64,000 nucleotides of DNA from Clostridium_AT stratigraminis (GTDB lineage: Bacteria; Bacillota; Clostridia; Clostridiales; Clostridiaceae), in contig NZ_JBJHZZ010000001.1 in assembly GCF_045310675.1 (NCBI RefSeq), forward strand, positions 62,001 to 126,000, given 5' to 3'. The position numbers were made by a program, and so were the translations under genes. Below, one piece after another: positions 16,691 through 26,018 of the stretch (position 1 is the first letter of the stretch; every line of letters begins with the position of its first letter). The notes under the pieces were generated by a model. That model saw only the letters and a list, made by a program, of their open reading frames with translations. It was not told the origin of the DNA and made no database searches.

Positions 16691-18512
16691 TAATATCGCC
16701 TTCCTTAAGAACATTACTTTCTCTTACCATTTCCATAAATTCATCGCCCATTAAGGTTTCTTTATCTAGAAGCCTTTCTGATATTTTAGTCATAAGCTCT
16801 CTATTTTCCTTAAGTACGTTTATTGCTTTTTCATGAGCTTCTTTAATTATTTTTAAAGTTTCCTCATCAATAATTGAAGCAGTTTCTTCACTGCAATTTT
16901 TAACTGGTCTTCCATCTAAGTATCTGCTAGATTGAGATTCTAAGCCCATCATGTCGAAGCGGTCGGTCATTCCATACATACTAACCATGCTTCTAGCAGT
17001 CTGGGTAGCTTTTTCAATATCATTTGAGGCTCCTGTTGAAATTGAGTTAAACTCTACTTCTTCAGCCGCTCTTCCACCTAATAAAATTGAGATTTCATTA
17101 AAGAGCTCTTCCTTTGTTAAAAGGTACTTTTCTTCCTCAGGAAGCTGCATAGTGTAACCAAGAGCTCCCATAGTTCTAGGAACTATTGTGATTTTATGCA
17201 CTGGATCTGTACCCTTTAAAAGAGCTGCAACTAATGCGTGGCCAACTTCGTGGAAGGCAACAGTCTTTTTCTCCTTTGCAGATAGAATTCTATCCTTTTT
17301 CTCTTTACCGGCTATTATAACTTCAATGGATTCTTCTAAATCTTCTTGAGCAATTTCTTTTCTTGAATGCTTTACAGCTCTTAGTGCAGCTTCATTAACT
17401 ATATTAGCAAGATCTGCTCCAACAGCACCAGGAGTTGCCTTTGCAACAGACATAGTATCTAAATCAGGAGAGGACTTTACAGCTTTTAAATGTACTTTAA
17501 TTATAGCTTCTCTTCCTTTTAAATCTGGTCTATCCACAATAACTCTTCTGTCAAATCTTCCTGGCCTTAAAAGAGCTTTATCTAAGATTTCTGGTCTATT
17601 AGTTGCAGCAAGTATTACAACGCCTTTAGAGGAATCAAAACCATCCATTTCAGCAAGAAGCTGATTTAAGGTTTGCTCTCTTTCATCATTGCCACTTAAG
17701 TTTCCATCTCTGCTTTTACCTATAGCATCTATCTCATCGATAAAAACTATACATGGGGCCTTCTCTTCTGCCTGTTTAAAAAGGTCTCTTACTCTTGAAG
17801 CACCCATACCAACAAACATCTCCACAAATTCAGATCCGGACATAGAAAAGAAAGGTACTTTGGCTTCCCCGGCTACTGCCTTGGCAAGAAGTGTTTTACC
17901 TGTTCCCGGAGGGCCAACTAATAGTGCACCCTTAGGAAGTTTTGCACCAATTTCGGAATATTTTTGAGGGTTATGAAGAAAATCTACAATCTCTACAAGA
18001 GATTCTTTTGCCTCTTCTTGACCTGCTACATCTGCAAAGGTTTTGCCAGTTTCGTTTTCTGCATAAAGCTTTGCTGTGTTTTTGCCAAAGGACATAACTC
18101 CACTGCCCATTTTCTTATCCAATCTTCCAAAAAGCAGCCTTCCAATAAAGGTAAATAAAACTATTGGCAGAATCCAATTGAACAAAAGGTTCTTCATTGG
18201 GTTATTATCAGGAACTGAGGCACCAAAAATTACTCCTGCAGCATTTAATTTATCTACTAGTTGAGGGTCATTCATATTACCAGTATAAAGTATTTTTTTA
18301 CTTTCACCTGCATCAGGTTTTGGTATTATTACAAGTTTATCCGCAGATACCTGAACCTCTTCTACTTTTTTATCTGTAAGCATTTTTAAAAAATCATTAT
18401 ATTTTATGGACTGTGTCTGCATACTTCCTAGTACGTAATTTGCAATCATTAATAATATTGCTGCCCCAAGTATATAATAGGTAGCATACTTGAATTTTTT
18501 ATTATCGAACAT
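16680..18512 (-). CDS. ftsH: FtsH ATP-dependent zinc metalloprotease
   Basis: 610 residues. Two transmembrane helices (about 9-29 and 113-132) flank an extracytoplasmic domain. AAA module: Walker A GPPGTGKT, Walker B IVFIDEIDAIG, second region of homology with ATNRPEILDKALLRPGRFDR. Zinc protease motif HEVGH near 425 with the downstream third ligand region. FtsH degrades membrane and regulatory proteins as a hexamer. The protein lacks a long acidic tail. The gene is divergent from the thrS T-box region and overlaps helD at its end. Confidence 0.95.
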   Translation of the reverse strand: MFDNKKFKYATYYILGAAILLMIANYVLGSMQTQSIKYNDFLKMLTDKKVEEVQVSADKLVIIPKPDAGESKKILYTGNMNDPQLVDKLNAAGVIFGASVPDNNPMKNLLFNWILPIVLFTFIGRLLFGRLDKKMGSGVMSFGKNTAKLYAENETGKTFADVAGQEEAKESLVEIVDFLHNPQKYSEIGAKLPKGALLVGPPGTGKTLLAKAVAGEAKVPFFSMSGSEFVEMFVGMGASRVRDLFKQAEEKAPCIVFIDEIDAIGKSRDGNLSGNDEREQTLNQLLAEMDGFDSSKGVVILAATNRPEILDKALLRPGRFDRRVIVDRPDLKGREAIIKVHLKAVKSSPDLDTMSVAKATPGAVGADLANIVNEAALRAVKHSRKEIAQEDLEESIEVIIAGKEKKDRILSAKEKKTVAFHEVGHALVAALLKGTDPVHKITIVPRTMGALGYTMQLPEEEKYLLTKEELFNEISILLGGRAAEEVEFNSISTGASNDIEKATQTARSMVSMYGMTDRFDMMGLESQSSRYLDGRPVKNCSEETASIIDEETLKIIKEAHEKAINVLKENRELMTKISERLLDKETLMGDEFMEMVRESNVLKEGDIIGE

Positions 18513-18705
18513 TTCATCCTCCTATAATGTTAAGCAGTGATTACCCTAATTTATTATTTTTAAGGAGTTTTTTTCTCTTAACTTTTAAAATAATAATCTA
18601 TTATAAGTATCAGATTTAAAATTATATCATACTACAAATTATAAACCAAAAGCTACAACTTTAGATATAGAGTTAATAAAATATTAATAATAAAATTAAA
18701 GTTTA

Positions 18706-18733
18706 TTGACATTACTTCTTATAATGGTATAAT
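18706..18733 (+). promoter_or_regulatory. SigA-type promoter of thrS
   Basis: TTGACA (18706-18711), 16-base spacer, TATAAT (18728-18733), about 45-50 bases upstream of the T-box Stem I. Confidence 0.8.
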
Positions 18734-18779
18734 ATTTTTAATAAAATATGTAAAACTATGATGAGAAGAGTAAGCTGTT

Positions 18780-19080
18780 TGAATTTGCAGAGAGAGGATA
18801 TACTTGCTGAAAGTATCCTTAAAGGAAGATTGCCGAAGACCACCTCAGAGTGACTTTAATTAAGTCCGGTAATGCGTTATAATTTGTCAAGTGGTTTATA
18901 TTATAGAATGGCAATTTTAACCTTATACATTGTTGATATAAAATTAGGAAGCTTAAACCCTATTTTATGTAACAGCAGTTAACTTTAGGAATTGAAATTC
19001 TAATAAACAATTTGGGTGGAACCGCGGGAGAATTTATACTCTCGTCCCATTTTCTATTGAATTTGGGACGAGAGTTTTTA
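18780..19080 (+). promoter_or_regulatory. Threonine T-box leader of thrS
   Basis: Stem I begins with GCAGAGAG near 18787; the specifier ACC (Thr) is at 18839-18841 after GAAG and is followed by A. Stem II/III sequence follows. The T-box core TTTGGGTGGAACCGCGG ends near 19027. The terminator stem CTCTCGTCCCA/TGGGACGAGAG (19039-19049 with 19064-19074) is followed by a T run. Uncharged tRNA-Thr should stabilise the antiterminator and turn on thrS. Confidence 0.93.
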
Positions 19081-19133
19081 TTTTATGAAGTTTTGTTAAT
19101 AATAAAAATTATATTGAGGAAGGAGAAATATAT

Positions 19134-21071
19134 ATGATAAAGATTAAATTAAAAGATGGCTCAGTAAAGGAATATGAAGCTGGTGTATCAGTTTTTGAAG
19201 TTGCAAAGGACTTAAGCGAGGGACTTGCAAGAGTAGCTACAGCAGGAAGCGTAAATGGAAAAACAGTGGATTTACGTTTCAACCTAAATGAGGACTCAGA
19301 AGTAAACATATTGACCTTTAATGATGAAGAGGGTAGAAAAGCCTTCAGACATACAACTACTCATATATTAGCACAAGCTGTAACAAGACTGTTTCCTGGA
19401 ACTAAGCTTGCAATAGGACCTGCTATAGATGATGGTTTCTACTATGATTTTGATAAGGAAGGTTCCTTTTCAGCTGAAGATTTAGAGAGATTAGAAGAGG
19501 AAATGAAAAGAATCGTTAAGGAAGAGCTTGACATAGAGCGTTTCGAACTTCCAAGAGAGGAAGCAATTAAGCTAATGGAAGAGAAAGGGGAAAGTTATAA
19601 GGTAGAGCTTATAAATGATTTGCCGAAAGACTCAATTATTTCCTTTTATAAAATGGGAGAATTTGTAGATCTTTGTGCTGGTCCTCATTTAATGAATACA
19701 AAATATGTTAAGGCCTTTAAATTAACTCAAGTTGCTGGAGCATATTGGAGAGGCAGCGAAAAGAATAAAATGCTTACCCGTATTTATGGAACTGCCTTCA
19801 CAAAGAAGAATGAATTAGAAGAACATTTAGCAAAAATAGAGGATGCTAAAAAGAGAGATCATAATAAGCTTGGTAGAGAATTAGAATTATTTACAACAGT
19901 AGATATTATAGGCCAAGGTCTTCCTCTTTTAATGCCTAAGGGGGCAAAGGTAGTTCAGCTTCTGCAAAGATTTGTTGAGGATGAAGAGGAAAGAAGGGGA
20001 TACCTTTTAACTAAAACTCCATTTATGGCGAAGAGTGATTTATATAAGGTTTCTGGACATTGGGACCACTATAAAGATGGAATGTTTGTGCTAGGTGATG
20101 AGGAAAAAGATGAAGAAGTAATGGCACTAAGGCCAATGACTTGCCCATTCCAATTCCAAATTTATAACTCAAGACAAAGAAGCTACAGAGATTTGCCACT
20201 TAGATATGGTGAAACTTCTACTCTATTTAGAAATGAGTCCTCTGGAGAAATGCACGGACTAATAAGGGTAAGACAGTTTACAATTTCAGAAGGCCATTTA
20301 ATTGTTAGACCAGATCAGCTTGAAGATGAATTTAAAGGTGTTGTTGATTTAATTAACTTTATGCTTGATACCTTGGGAATTAAAGAGGAAATCACTTATA
20401 GATTCAGCAAGTGGGACCCAAATAATAAAGAAAAATATATAGATGATCCTGTAGCCTGGGAAGCGACACAGGTTGAAATGAAGAAGATACTTGATGACTT
20501 AGGTTTAGATTATGAAGAGGCAATTGGTGAGGCAGCCTTCTATGGTCCAAAGCTAGATCTTCAATTTAAAAACGTTCATGGAAAAGAAGATACAATTATT
20601 ACAGTACAGATAGATTTCTCACTTGCACACAGGTTTGAGATGACTTATGTAGACAAGGATGGAGAAAAGAAGTATCCATATGTTATTCATAGAACTTCTA
20701 TAGGCTGCTATGAAAGAACTTTAGCAATGCTTATTGAAAAATATGCAGGAGCCTTCCCAACTTGGCTTGCACCAGTTCAGGTTAAAGTACTTCCAATATC
20801 AGAGAAGTATCATGACTATGTAGAAAAGGTAGATAAAGCACTTAAGCTTAAGGGTATTAGAGTCGAGCCAGACTACAGAGCTGAAAAAATTGGTTATAAA
20901 ATAAGAGAAGCAAGAATGGAAAGAGTTCCTTATATGCTTATCGTTGGAGAAAAGGAAGCAGCAGATAATACAGTATCCGTTAGAAGTCGTAAGAATGACG
21001 ATGAAGGTGCAGTAGATTTACAACAATTCATTGATAGAATTGTTAAGGAAATAGAAACTAAAGAAAAATAA
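19134..21071 (+). CDS. thrS: Threonyl-tRNA synthetase, full length but divergent
   Basis: 645 residues. TGS domain about 1-62, editing domain with HTTTH and CAGPH (zinc-like editing site), class II catalytic core about 240-530, and anticodon-binding domain about 535-640 (LAPVQVKVLPIS). Zinc-ligand positions of the core are kept (Cys in MTCPF, His in EGHLIV, His in VIHRT). However, motif 2 and flanks differ from the canonical ThrRS pattern (FRNESSGEMHGLIRVR, TISEGH where most ThrRS have TQDDAH). AAGGAG precedes the ATG. The T-box directly upstream has a Thr specifier, which supports the assignment. Confidence 0.95.
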   Translation: MIKIKLKDGSVKEYEAGVSVFEVAKDLSEGLARVATAGSVNGKTVDLRFNLNEDSEVNILTFNDEEGRKAFRHTTTHILAQAVTRLFPGTKLAIGPAIDDGFYYDFDKEGSFSAEDLERLEEEMKRIVKEELDIERFELPREEAIKLMEEKGESYKVELINDLPKDSIISFYKMGEFVDLCAGPHLMNTKYVKAFKLTQVAGAYWRGSEKNKMLTRIYGTAFTKKNELEEHLAKIEDAKKRDHNKLGRELELFTTVDIIGQGLPLLMPKGAKVVQLLQRFVEDEEERRGYLLTKTPFMAKSDLYKVSGHWDHYKDGMFVLGDEEKDEEVMALRPMTCPFQFQIYNSRQRSYRDLPLRYGETSTLFRNESSGEMHGLIRVRQFTISEGHLIVRPDQLEDEFKGVVDLINFMLDTLGIKEEITYRFSKWDPNNKEKYIDDPVAWEATQVEMKKILDDLGLDYEEAIGEAAFYGPKLDLQFKNVHGKEDTIITVQIDFSLAHRFEMTYVDKDGEKKYPYVIHRTSIGCYERTLAMLIEKYAGAFPTWLAPVQVKVLPISEKYHDYVEKVDKALKLKGIRVEPDYRAEKIGYKIREARMERVPYMLIVGEKEAADNTVSVRSRKNDDEGAVDLQQFIDRIVKEIETKEK

Positions 21072-21096
21072 ATAACTTTAAGGCAGCTAATTTTTA

Positions 21097-21181
21097 TATG
21101 CTTCTGATATGATAAACAGTTAAAATAATAAATGCTATTTATCATAAGTAGGAGCATATAATTTATTAGTTGTTTTTTTTT
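21097..21181 (+). terminator. Weak terminator-like structure after thrS
   Basis: Nested complementary arms (TATGCT/AGCATA outer, TATGATAAA/TTTATCATA inner) precede a nine-base T run at 21173-21181. The distance between stem and T run makes this uncertain. Confidence 0.4.
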
Positions 21182-21292
21182 ACGAAAAGACTCAATATTT
21201 TAGATAATTTGACGATATATATATTGTATTATAAAATTCTGATTTGTAAATTTTTTCTAAATTTAATGATGTATTAATTGGATGTGATTAAT

Positions 21293-21499
21293 ATGTTCTA
21301 TTTATTAATGTTTTTATTTTTAATAGTTTTTTTCATTGCTAATATGCTAATTTGTAAATTTGTCATAAAATTAATTCAGTCCTATTTAAATAAAAGAAAA
21401 TATAAATTAACCTACAAGTTTAATGTGACTTTAATTTATCTTCTTATATTTTCCGTAGGATGTGTTTTGGGAGCAGGAATACTTTTTAAAATTTTATAA
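21293..21499 (+). CDS. Small membrane protein, unknown
   Basis: 68 residues from ATG 21293; a TTG five codons earlier is the alternative and neither has a strong Shine-Dalgarno. Two hydrophobic helices (about 2-25 and 42-66) are separated by a basic loop (SYLNKRKYK). It lies 20 bases before the next gene and is likely co-transcribed with the VanW-protein gene. No family recognised. Confidence 0.5.
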   Translation: MFYLLMFLFLIVFFIANMLICKFVIKLIQSYLNKRKYKLTYKFNVTLIYLLIFSVGCVLGAGILFKIL

Positions 21500-21519
21500 A
21501 GGTTATAGGGGGAAATGTT

Positions 21520-22131
21520 ATGTCAATGATGTCTGTTTTTGAAAAACTAAATTTGTTTGAAAAGGATGATGATGAAGCTGTTAATAAAAATGAAGAACAA
21601 GAAATTAATAGCGTAAGTATAAATGAGAATGAGCTTGAGAAATCATCTGATTATCAGTTGGAAATTAAGGAGATTGAAAATAATAACACTATGGCACAAA
21701 AGAAAAAACATGAGAGAAACATGACAATAAATGAAATATATTCAATATACAATTTAGAAAATAGTAATATAAATACTATTTTTATGCTTGGAAATTTTAT
21801 AAATGCACTTCCCGAAAACCTGCCATTTGAAATTAAAAAGAAAACAGTTATGAATATTATTAGTGCATCTAACACTGATTTGAATAAACTAATGTCTGAC
21901 GGAGAAAAAAGAATAAATGTTCTTAAGCAATTTTCAGATGATTTTTATTCTACTATTGAAGGGGATATTTCAAACTTACATACAGAAATTAAGAAACTCT
22001 CAGAGCTTATAGATAAGCATAAAGAGCAGATAAATATTAGAACAAATATGCTAGAAGAACAAAATCATGCAATTAAATATGAGGCACAAAAGATTAACGG
22101 TATTATAGACTTTTTTAGAAATGGCGATTAA
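21520..22131 (+). CDS. Uncharacterised coiled-coil cytoplasmic protein
   Basis: 203 residues with a good GGGGG ribosome site. The N-terminal 70 residues are acidic and probably disordered (EKDDDEAVNKNEEQE). Residues about 75-135 are helical (MTINEIYSIYNLENSN, GNFINALPENLPFEIKKKT). The C-terminal 65 residues form a coiled coil rich in Glu/Lys/Ile. There is no signal peptide. The pattern suggests a structural or division-associated partner of the wall protein downstream, but this is only inferred from order. Confidence 0.72.
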   Translation: MSMMSVFEKLNLFEKDDDEAVNKNEEQEINSVSINENELEKSSDYQLEIKEIENNNTMAQKKKHERNMTINEIYSIYNLENSNINTIFMLGNFINALPENLPFEIKKKTVMNIISASNTDLNKLMSDGEKRINVLKQFSDDFYSTIEGDISNLHTEIKKLSELIDKHKEQINIRTNMLEEQNHAIKYEAQKINGIIDFFRNGD

Positions 22132-22154
22132 TCACTAGTCTAGAGGGGTAGTCT

Positions 22155-23534
22155 ATGGACATAAAGAAAATTAATGTAAGAAAAGTCTTTATTATAATAT
22201 TGCTTGAATTTATACTAAGCAGCACAGGAATTTTAGCTGGATATGGCTATAAGTTATATGAAGAGAATAAAAAATGGGATATGCTTCTATATCCAGGAAT
22301 TAAAATTGAGGGCATAGATGTAGGCGGCAAATCTAAAGAGGAAAGTATAAATATAATTAGGGCTAAACTTTCGGAATCAGTTCTTAGTAAAAAAAGTATT
22401 TTACAGACCAGTAATAAAACCTTTGAAATAGAGAACTCAAAAATAATTGATAAATTTAATATTGAAGAGGCAGTTACAGAGGCTCTGGAATTTCCAAAGA
22501 GTATGGATCCTTTAAAAAAGCATTATTTAATTAAAAATGGTGTTCAAAAAGAATATACAATTGATGCTACCTATAATAAAAATGAAATAAATAATTTAAT
22601 GAAGACTATTGAAAAGGAAGTTAACAAGGACCCCATTAATGCCAGTATTATTATAGATCCTACTGATACAAAAATTACTTATTATGAAGGGAAAGAGGGC
22701 ATTAAGGTTAAAGCAGCAGAGCTTGAAAATAGTATAAAAGACTCCTTACTTGATAAAACTAACGAAGGCTCAAGTATAAAAATTCCAACTGCAGAGGTAA
22801 TGCCAACTATTACATCTGATAATTTAACGAATATAAATAGCGTAATATCCTCTTTTATCACATACTATGCTGAATCTTCATATCAACGGTCAAATAATAT
22901 TAAATTAGCAGCAAGCCTTATTAATGGGAAAATCTTAATGCCTGGAGAAACCTTCAGCTTTAATGATACAGTAGGGGAAAGAACTAAAGAAAGAGGCTTT
23001 CTAGAAGCTCCTGTTATAGTTGATAATAAGGTGGAATCAGGTTTTGGTGGTGGAATATGTCAAGTTTCATCAACTTTATACAATGCAGTATTATTGGCAG
23101 GTATGAATGCCACAGAAAGAACCCATCATACCTTACCATCAACTTATGTAAAACTTGGGATGGATGCCACGGTTGATTGGAATAACATAGATTTTAAGTT
23201 TAAAAATACACTGGAATATCCACTTTTAATTGATATGAGTGCAAAGAATGGAGTTTTAAAGGTGAGTCTTTTTTCAAATTCTGAAGTCTCAAAGAAAAAA
23301 TACTTATTAAAAAATGATATATATGAAACCATTAATTCTAGGACAACCTTAGTAAGTGACTCAAATTTAGCCATAGGCAGCAATAAGGTCCTTCAAAATT
23401 CTTATACAGGTTTTAAGGTTAAAGTAATAAGAAGTACCTATGATAATGGGAAACTGGTTTTCTCTGAAGTTATTTCAAACGATTATTATTCTCCTGTTAA
23501 TGGAGTTATTAAAGTAGGAGCTAAAGCTAATTAG
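22155..23534 (+). CDS. VanW-family wall protein with peptidoglycan-binding-like domain
   Basis: 459 residues. N-terminal transmembrane anchor (about 10-30), then a region about 45-215 of the YoaR/PG_binding_4 type (YPGIKIEGIDVGGKSKEE), and the VanW domain about 225-380 with its hallmark GETFSFNDTVG, GFGGGICQVSSTLYNA and ERTHHTLPSTYV. The final 60 residues resemble a G5-like beta segment. VanW was named from vancomycin-resistance clusters, but most copies, like this one, stand apart from van genes. A role in peptidoglycan metabolism is likely, with the exact activity unknown. Confidence 0.88.
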   Translation: MDIKKINVRKVFIIILLEFILSSTGILAGYGYKLYEENKKWDMLLYPGIKIEGIDVGGKSKEESINIIRAKLSESVLSKKSILQTSNKTFEIENSKIIDKFNIEEAVTEALEFPKSMDPLKKHYLIKNGVQKEYTIDATYNKNEINNLMKTIEKEVNKDPINASIIIDPTDTKITYYEGKEGIKVKAAELENSIKDSLLDKTNEGSSIKIPTAEVMPTITSDNLTNINSVISSFITYYAESSYQRSNNIKLAASLINGKILMPGETFSFNDTVGERTKERGFLEAPVIVDNKVESGFGGGICQVSSTLYNAVLLAGMNATERTHHTLPSTYVKLGMDATVDWNNIDFKFKNTLEYPLLIDMSAKNGVLKVSLFSNSEVSKKKYLLKNDIYETINSRTTLVSDSNLAIGSNKVLQNSYTGFKVKVIRSTYDNGKLVFSEVISNDYYSPVNGVIKVGAKAN

Positions 23535-23623
23535 AATATTTAATTAAAATATTATTTAGCAATATACCTTTTTACAAAATAATTCATATTATAGTATTAG
23601 TGAAATTATTTTGGAGGTAAATT

Positions 23624-24148
23624 ATGCGAAATAATTATTGGTTAAATGAATATGACGGAAATTACTTACCTTACTATTGCCCATATTGCCAATCAAGTCA
23701 ATTTGCTTATGACAGATTTTATGATGAGGATTTTTATACTGAATACAGTGATAACAACTATAGGGATTATGAGCCGACAGAGGATTATTTAGTAAGATAC
23801 CCTATTTACGGAGGAGAAAATTATAGAAGCAGAAATGAAATTGAAGATACGGCTAAATCTGTCTTTTTGGATATAAGTAAGGATTTAACGCTTATTGAAA
23901 ATATGCCAATTGCAAAAGAATTAATGCATTATATAATACTTGTTATAGGAGACTACATCAATAAGAATCATGAAAAATTCTTTGGACCTATAGAGAAAAA
24001 AATTTCCGAAATAGCTACAGCCTTAAGAAAAGATTTATATTGGATTTTTGATATTTTAGCATTTTTCGGAGTATCACCTGAAACTGCAGTAAGCTTTGTA
24101 GAAAATGTAGTCAGTAAGTTTCTAAGAGCTCTTATACCACAAAGTTGA
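23624..24148 (+). CDS. Hypothetical protein with N-terminal CPYC motif
   Basis: 174 residues behind TTGGAGG. The N-terminal 65 residues are rich in Tyr, Asn and Asp and contain YYCPYCQSSQ, a possible metal or redox Cys pair. The rest is helical and amphipathic (about 75-170), including IAKELMHYIILVIGDYI and YWIFDILAFFGVSP. No signal peptide and no family recognised. The Tyr-rich start recalls spore-coat-type proteins, but that is only a resemblance. Confidence 0.68.
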   Translation: MRNNYWLNEYDGNYLPYYCPYCQSSQFAYDRFYDEDFYTEYSDNNYRDYEPTEDYLVRYPIYGGENYRSRNEIEDTAKSVFLDISKDLTLIENMPIAKELMHYIILVIGDYINKNHEKFFGPIEKKISEIATALRKDLYWIFDILAFFGVSPETAVSFVENVVSKFLRALIPQS

Positions 24149-24196
24149 GAAGGCCAAAAGTCACCCATGTGGTGTTAATTTAGTAGTATATTTTTT

Positions 24197-24234
24197 AAAG
24201 AAGTTATCATGAATTTATGATAACTTCTTTTTTT
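24197..24234 (+). terminator. Intrinsic terminator
   Basis: A perfect 14-bp stem (24197-24210 with 24217-24230) with a six-base loop and T run. It ends the transcript of the CPYC-motif gene. Confidence 0.88.
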
Positions 24235-24302
24235 AAAAGGGAAATTAAGTATATTTGTAGAATATAAAAGTTATCTAGTTGTTTTAAGGAGAGTGCTTTT
24301 AC

Positions 24303-24989
24303 ATGTCCGAAAAAAAAGAGTTTGGAGATGGATTTATATTTATTTTAGGAAATTATGTATGGTGGTTTTTTGCAGCAAATATTTATTTTCTATTAGTTAA
24401 TATGCCATTTATTTTCATAAGTTTAATTTCTGCTCAGATTGGTGTTTCAGGAGCAAATTTGTTATCTATAATTTGCTTACTGCCTATAGGACCAGCACTA
24501 GCTGCACTTTTCAGTATAATGGGCAAGCTAATAAGAGAGAAAGACATAGATGTAACTAAGGACTTTTTTAGAGCCTATAAGACAAATTTTCTAGAAGCAT
24601 TATTTTTTTGGGTTATAATAGTGTTTATTCTTTCAGCCATATATATTGATATAACAGTATTAAAGACATCACAGACTTTTAATATAATATTTATTGTATT
24701 GGGATTTACTATAGTATCACAAGCCTTTTACATTTTTCCTTTTATATCCCGTTTTTATTTAAGAAAAATAGATGTGGTTAAACTGGCTTTTATATATTCA
24801 ATTAAAAAAATTCATTTAACCATATTAAATTGGATATTATTAGCTCTGTTATCTATACTTATTACCGTAATTCCAATAATATTTATTATCTTTATCTGTA
24901 GTATTTATGCATACATAGTTATGTATTTTCAAAAGGAAATATTAAATGAAATTGAAGAGAAATTCTTAAATAGTAAGGAAGAAGTATAA
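24303..24989 (+). CDS. DUF624/YesL-like integral membrane protein
   Basis: 228 residues with five or six hydrophobic helices. The start (FGDGFIFILGNYVWWFFAANIYFLLVN) and the Gly-Pro-Ala helix (LPIGPALAALFSIMGKLIRE) match the DUF624 (YesL) pattern. Members are often found near carbohydrate-uptake genes, but here there is no such neighbour. Function unknown. AAGGAGAG precedes the start. Confidence 0.8.
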   Translation: MSEKKEFGDGFIFILGNYVWWFFAANIYFLLVNMPFIFISLISAQIGVSGANLLSIICLLPIGPALAALFSIMGKLIREKDIDVTKDFFRAYKTNFLEALFFWVIIVFILSAIYIDITVLKTSQTFNIIFIVLGFTIVSQAFYIFPFISRFYLRKIDVVKLAFIYSIKKIHLTILNWILLALLSILITVIPIIFIIFICSIYAYIVMYFQKEILNEIEEKFLNSKEEV

Positions 24990-24990
24990 T

Positions 24991-25067
24991 AAAAAACTGT
25001 TAGTAATAAAGCTTGAATACCAATTATTTATTTATGGGGGAGGTTCAAAGAATTACTGACAGTTTTT
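24991..25067. terminator. Shared terminator-like hairpin between convergent genes
   Basis: Arms 24991-25007 and 25052-25067 pair around one mismatch and have A/T-rich ends. The loop is long (about 45 bases). It abuts the stop of the minus-strand exonuclease gene. Confidence 0.5.
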
Positions 25068-25812
25068 ACTTTTGAAATTGATTGGTTTTTCCCATCATAT
25101 AGGCAAGTTTTATAATAGATTTCTCTTCCTTTGACATCTCTCTATTATACATTTTCTCAAATTGCATATAAAGCTTAATAAAATCAATTTTGCTGTTAGC
25201 TTTTTTAAGTTTAATAGTAGGTTTATTAAGATCATAAAACTTAGGAATTATAGCCTCATCATTAATTTTTCTGAAAACCTTTGATGTATATTTAGCATCG
25301 CTAAGGGCATCATGGAAGTTATTATTAATTGGGATATGCAGAAGCTCAACTGCATTTTTTAGCCCCATTAATACACCTTTTGGACAATTAAAATATTTAG
25401 ATGCATATTTTTGAAGATCTATATATTCTTTAGGAAGTATTGAGATATCAAAGTTATGGTACGCATAATTTCGATAAAGTTCCTTAATATCTGCCTTTCC
25501 CCATACGCACAAAATACAGCTTCCTTTTCCTATAAATTGTACAAAGTCTTTATAAACAATGCTGTGTGAAGGAGCCCTTCTTAAAGTTTCTTCAGTAATG
25601 CCAGTAATTTCACTGATAAAAGGGCTGAGACAAGAATATATTTCTGGTTTAATAAAACTATTATAGGTGGATATTTTCTTGAGATTTTCATCAAGTTTTA
25701 CTGCTCCAATTTGAATTATTTCAAAAGGGCAAAAAGGGTTGTTTGATCCTTTAGGATCTTTAGCAGAGTTATAATGTTGATTAAATTCCAAATCAAAAAC
25801 TATATAGTTCAT
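25066..25812 (-). CDS. DEDDh-family 3'-5' exonuclease
   Basis: 248 residues. Exonuclease III-type motifs: ExoI YIVFDLEFNQ (Asp/Glu metal ligands), ExoII region around GKADIKELYRNYAYHNFDI (conserved Asp), and ExoIII FHDALSDAKYTSKVF (His and Asp). The family includes the RNase T/KapD-type exonucleases. The C-terminal 55 residues are basic and helical. Substrate (RNA or DNA) cannot be told from sequence. It is monocistronic. Confidence 0.85.
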   Translation of the reverse strand: MNYIVFDLEFNQHYNSAKDPKGSNNPFCPFEIIQIGAVKLDENLKKISTYNSFIKPEIYSCLSPFISEITGITEETLRRAPSHSIVYKDFVQFIGKGSCILCVWGKADIKELYRNYAYHNFDISILPKEYIDLQKYASKYFNCPKGVLMGLKNAVELLHIPINNNFHDALSDAKYTSKVFRKINDEAIIPKFYDLNKPTIKLKKANSKIDFIKLYMQFEKMYNREMSKEEKSIIKLAYMMGKTNQFQK

Positions 25813-26018
25813 TTATAGTACCTCTTATATGAATATATTATATATTATGTCAAAAATATTACATATTAGTATATACTCCATTATATTTTTACAATAAATT
25901 TAATAAATATTTAATTAAATGTTGTAATATTAATGAGGATTTATTACAATTATTTATGGTAGTAAAGGTTATCAATTATAAAATATATTTTATCACATAT
26001 AAGGAGGTCCACGGGAAG

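Noticed and set aside
24991..25067. Small RNA or riboswitch in the gap of the DUF624 gene
   Set aside because: The arms fit a convergent terminator and nothing in the loop matches a known aptamer.
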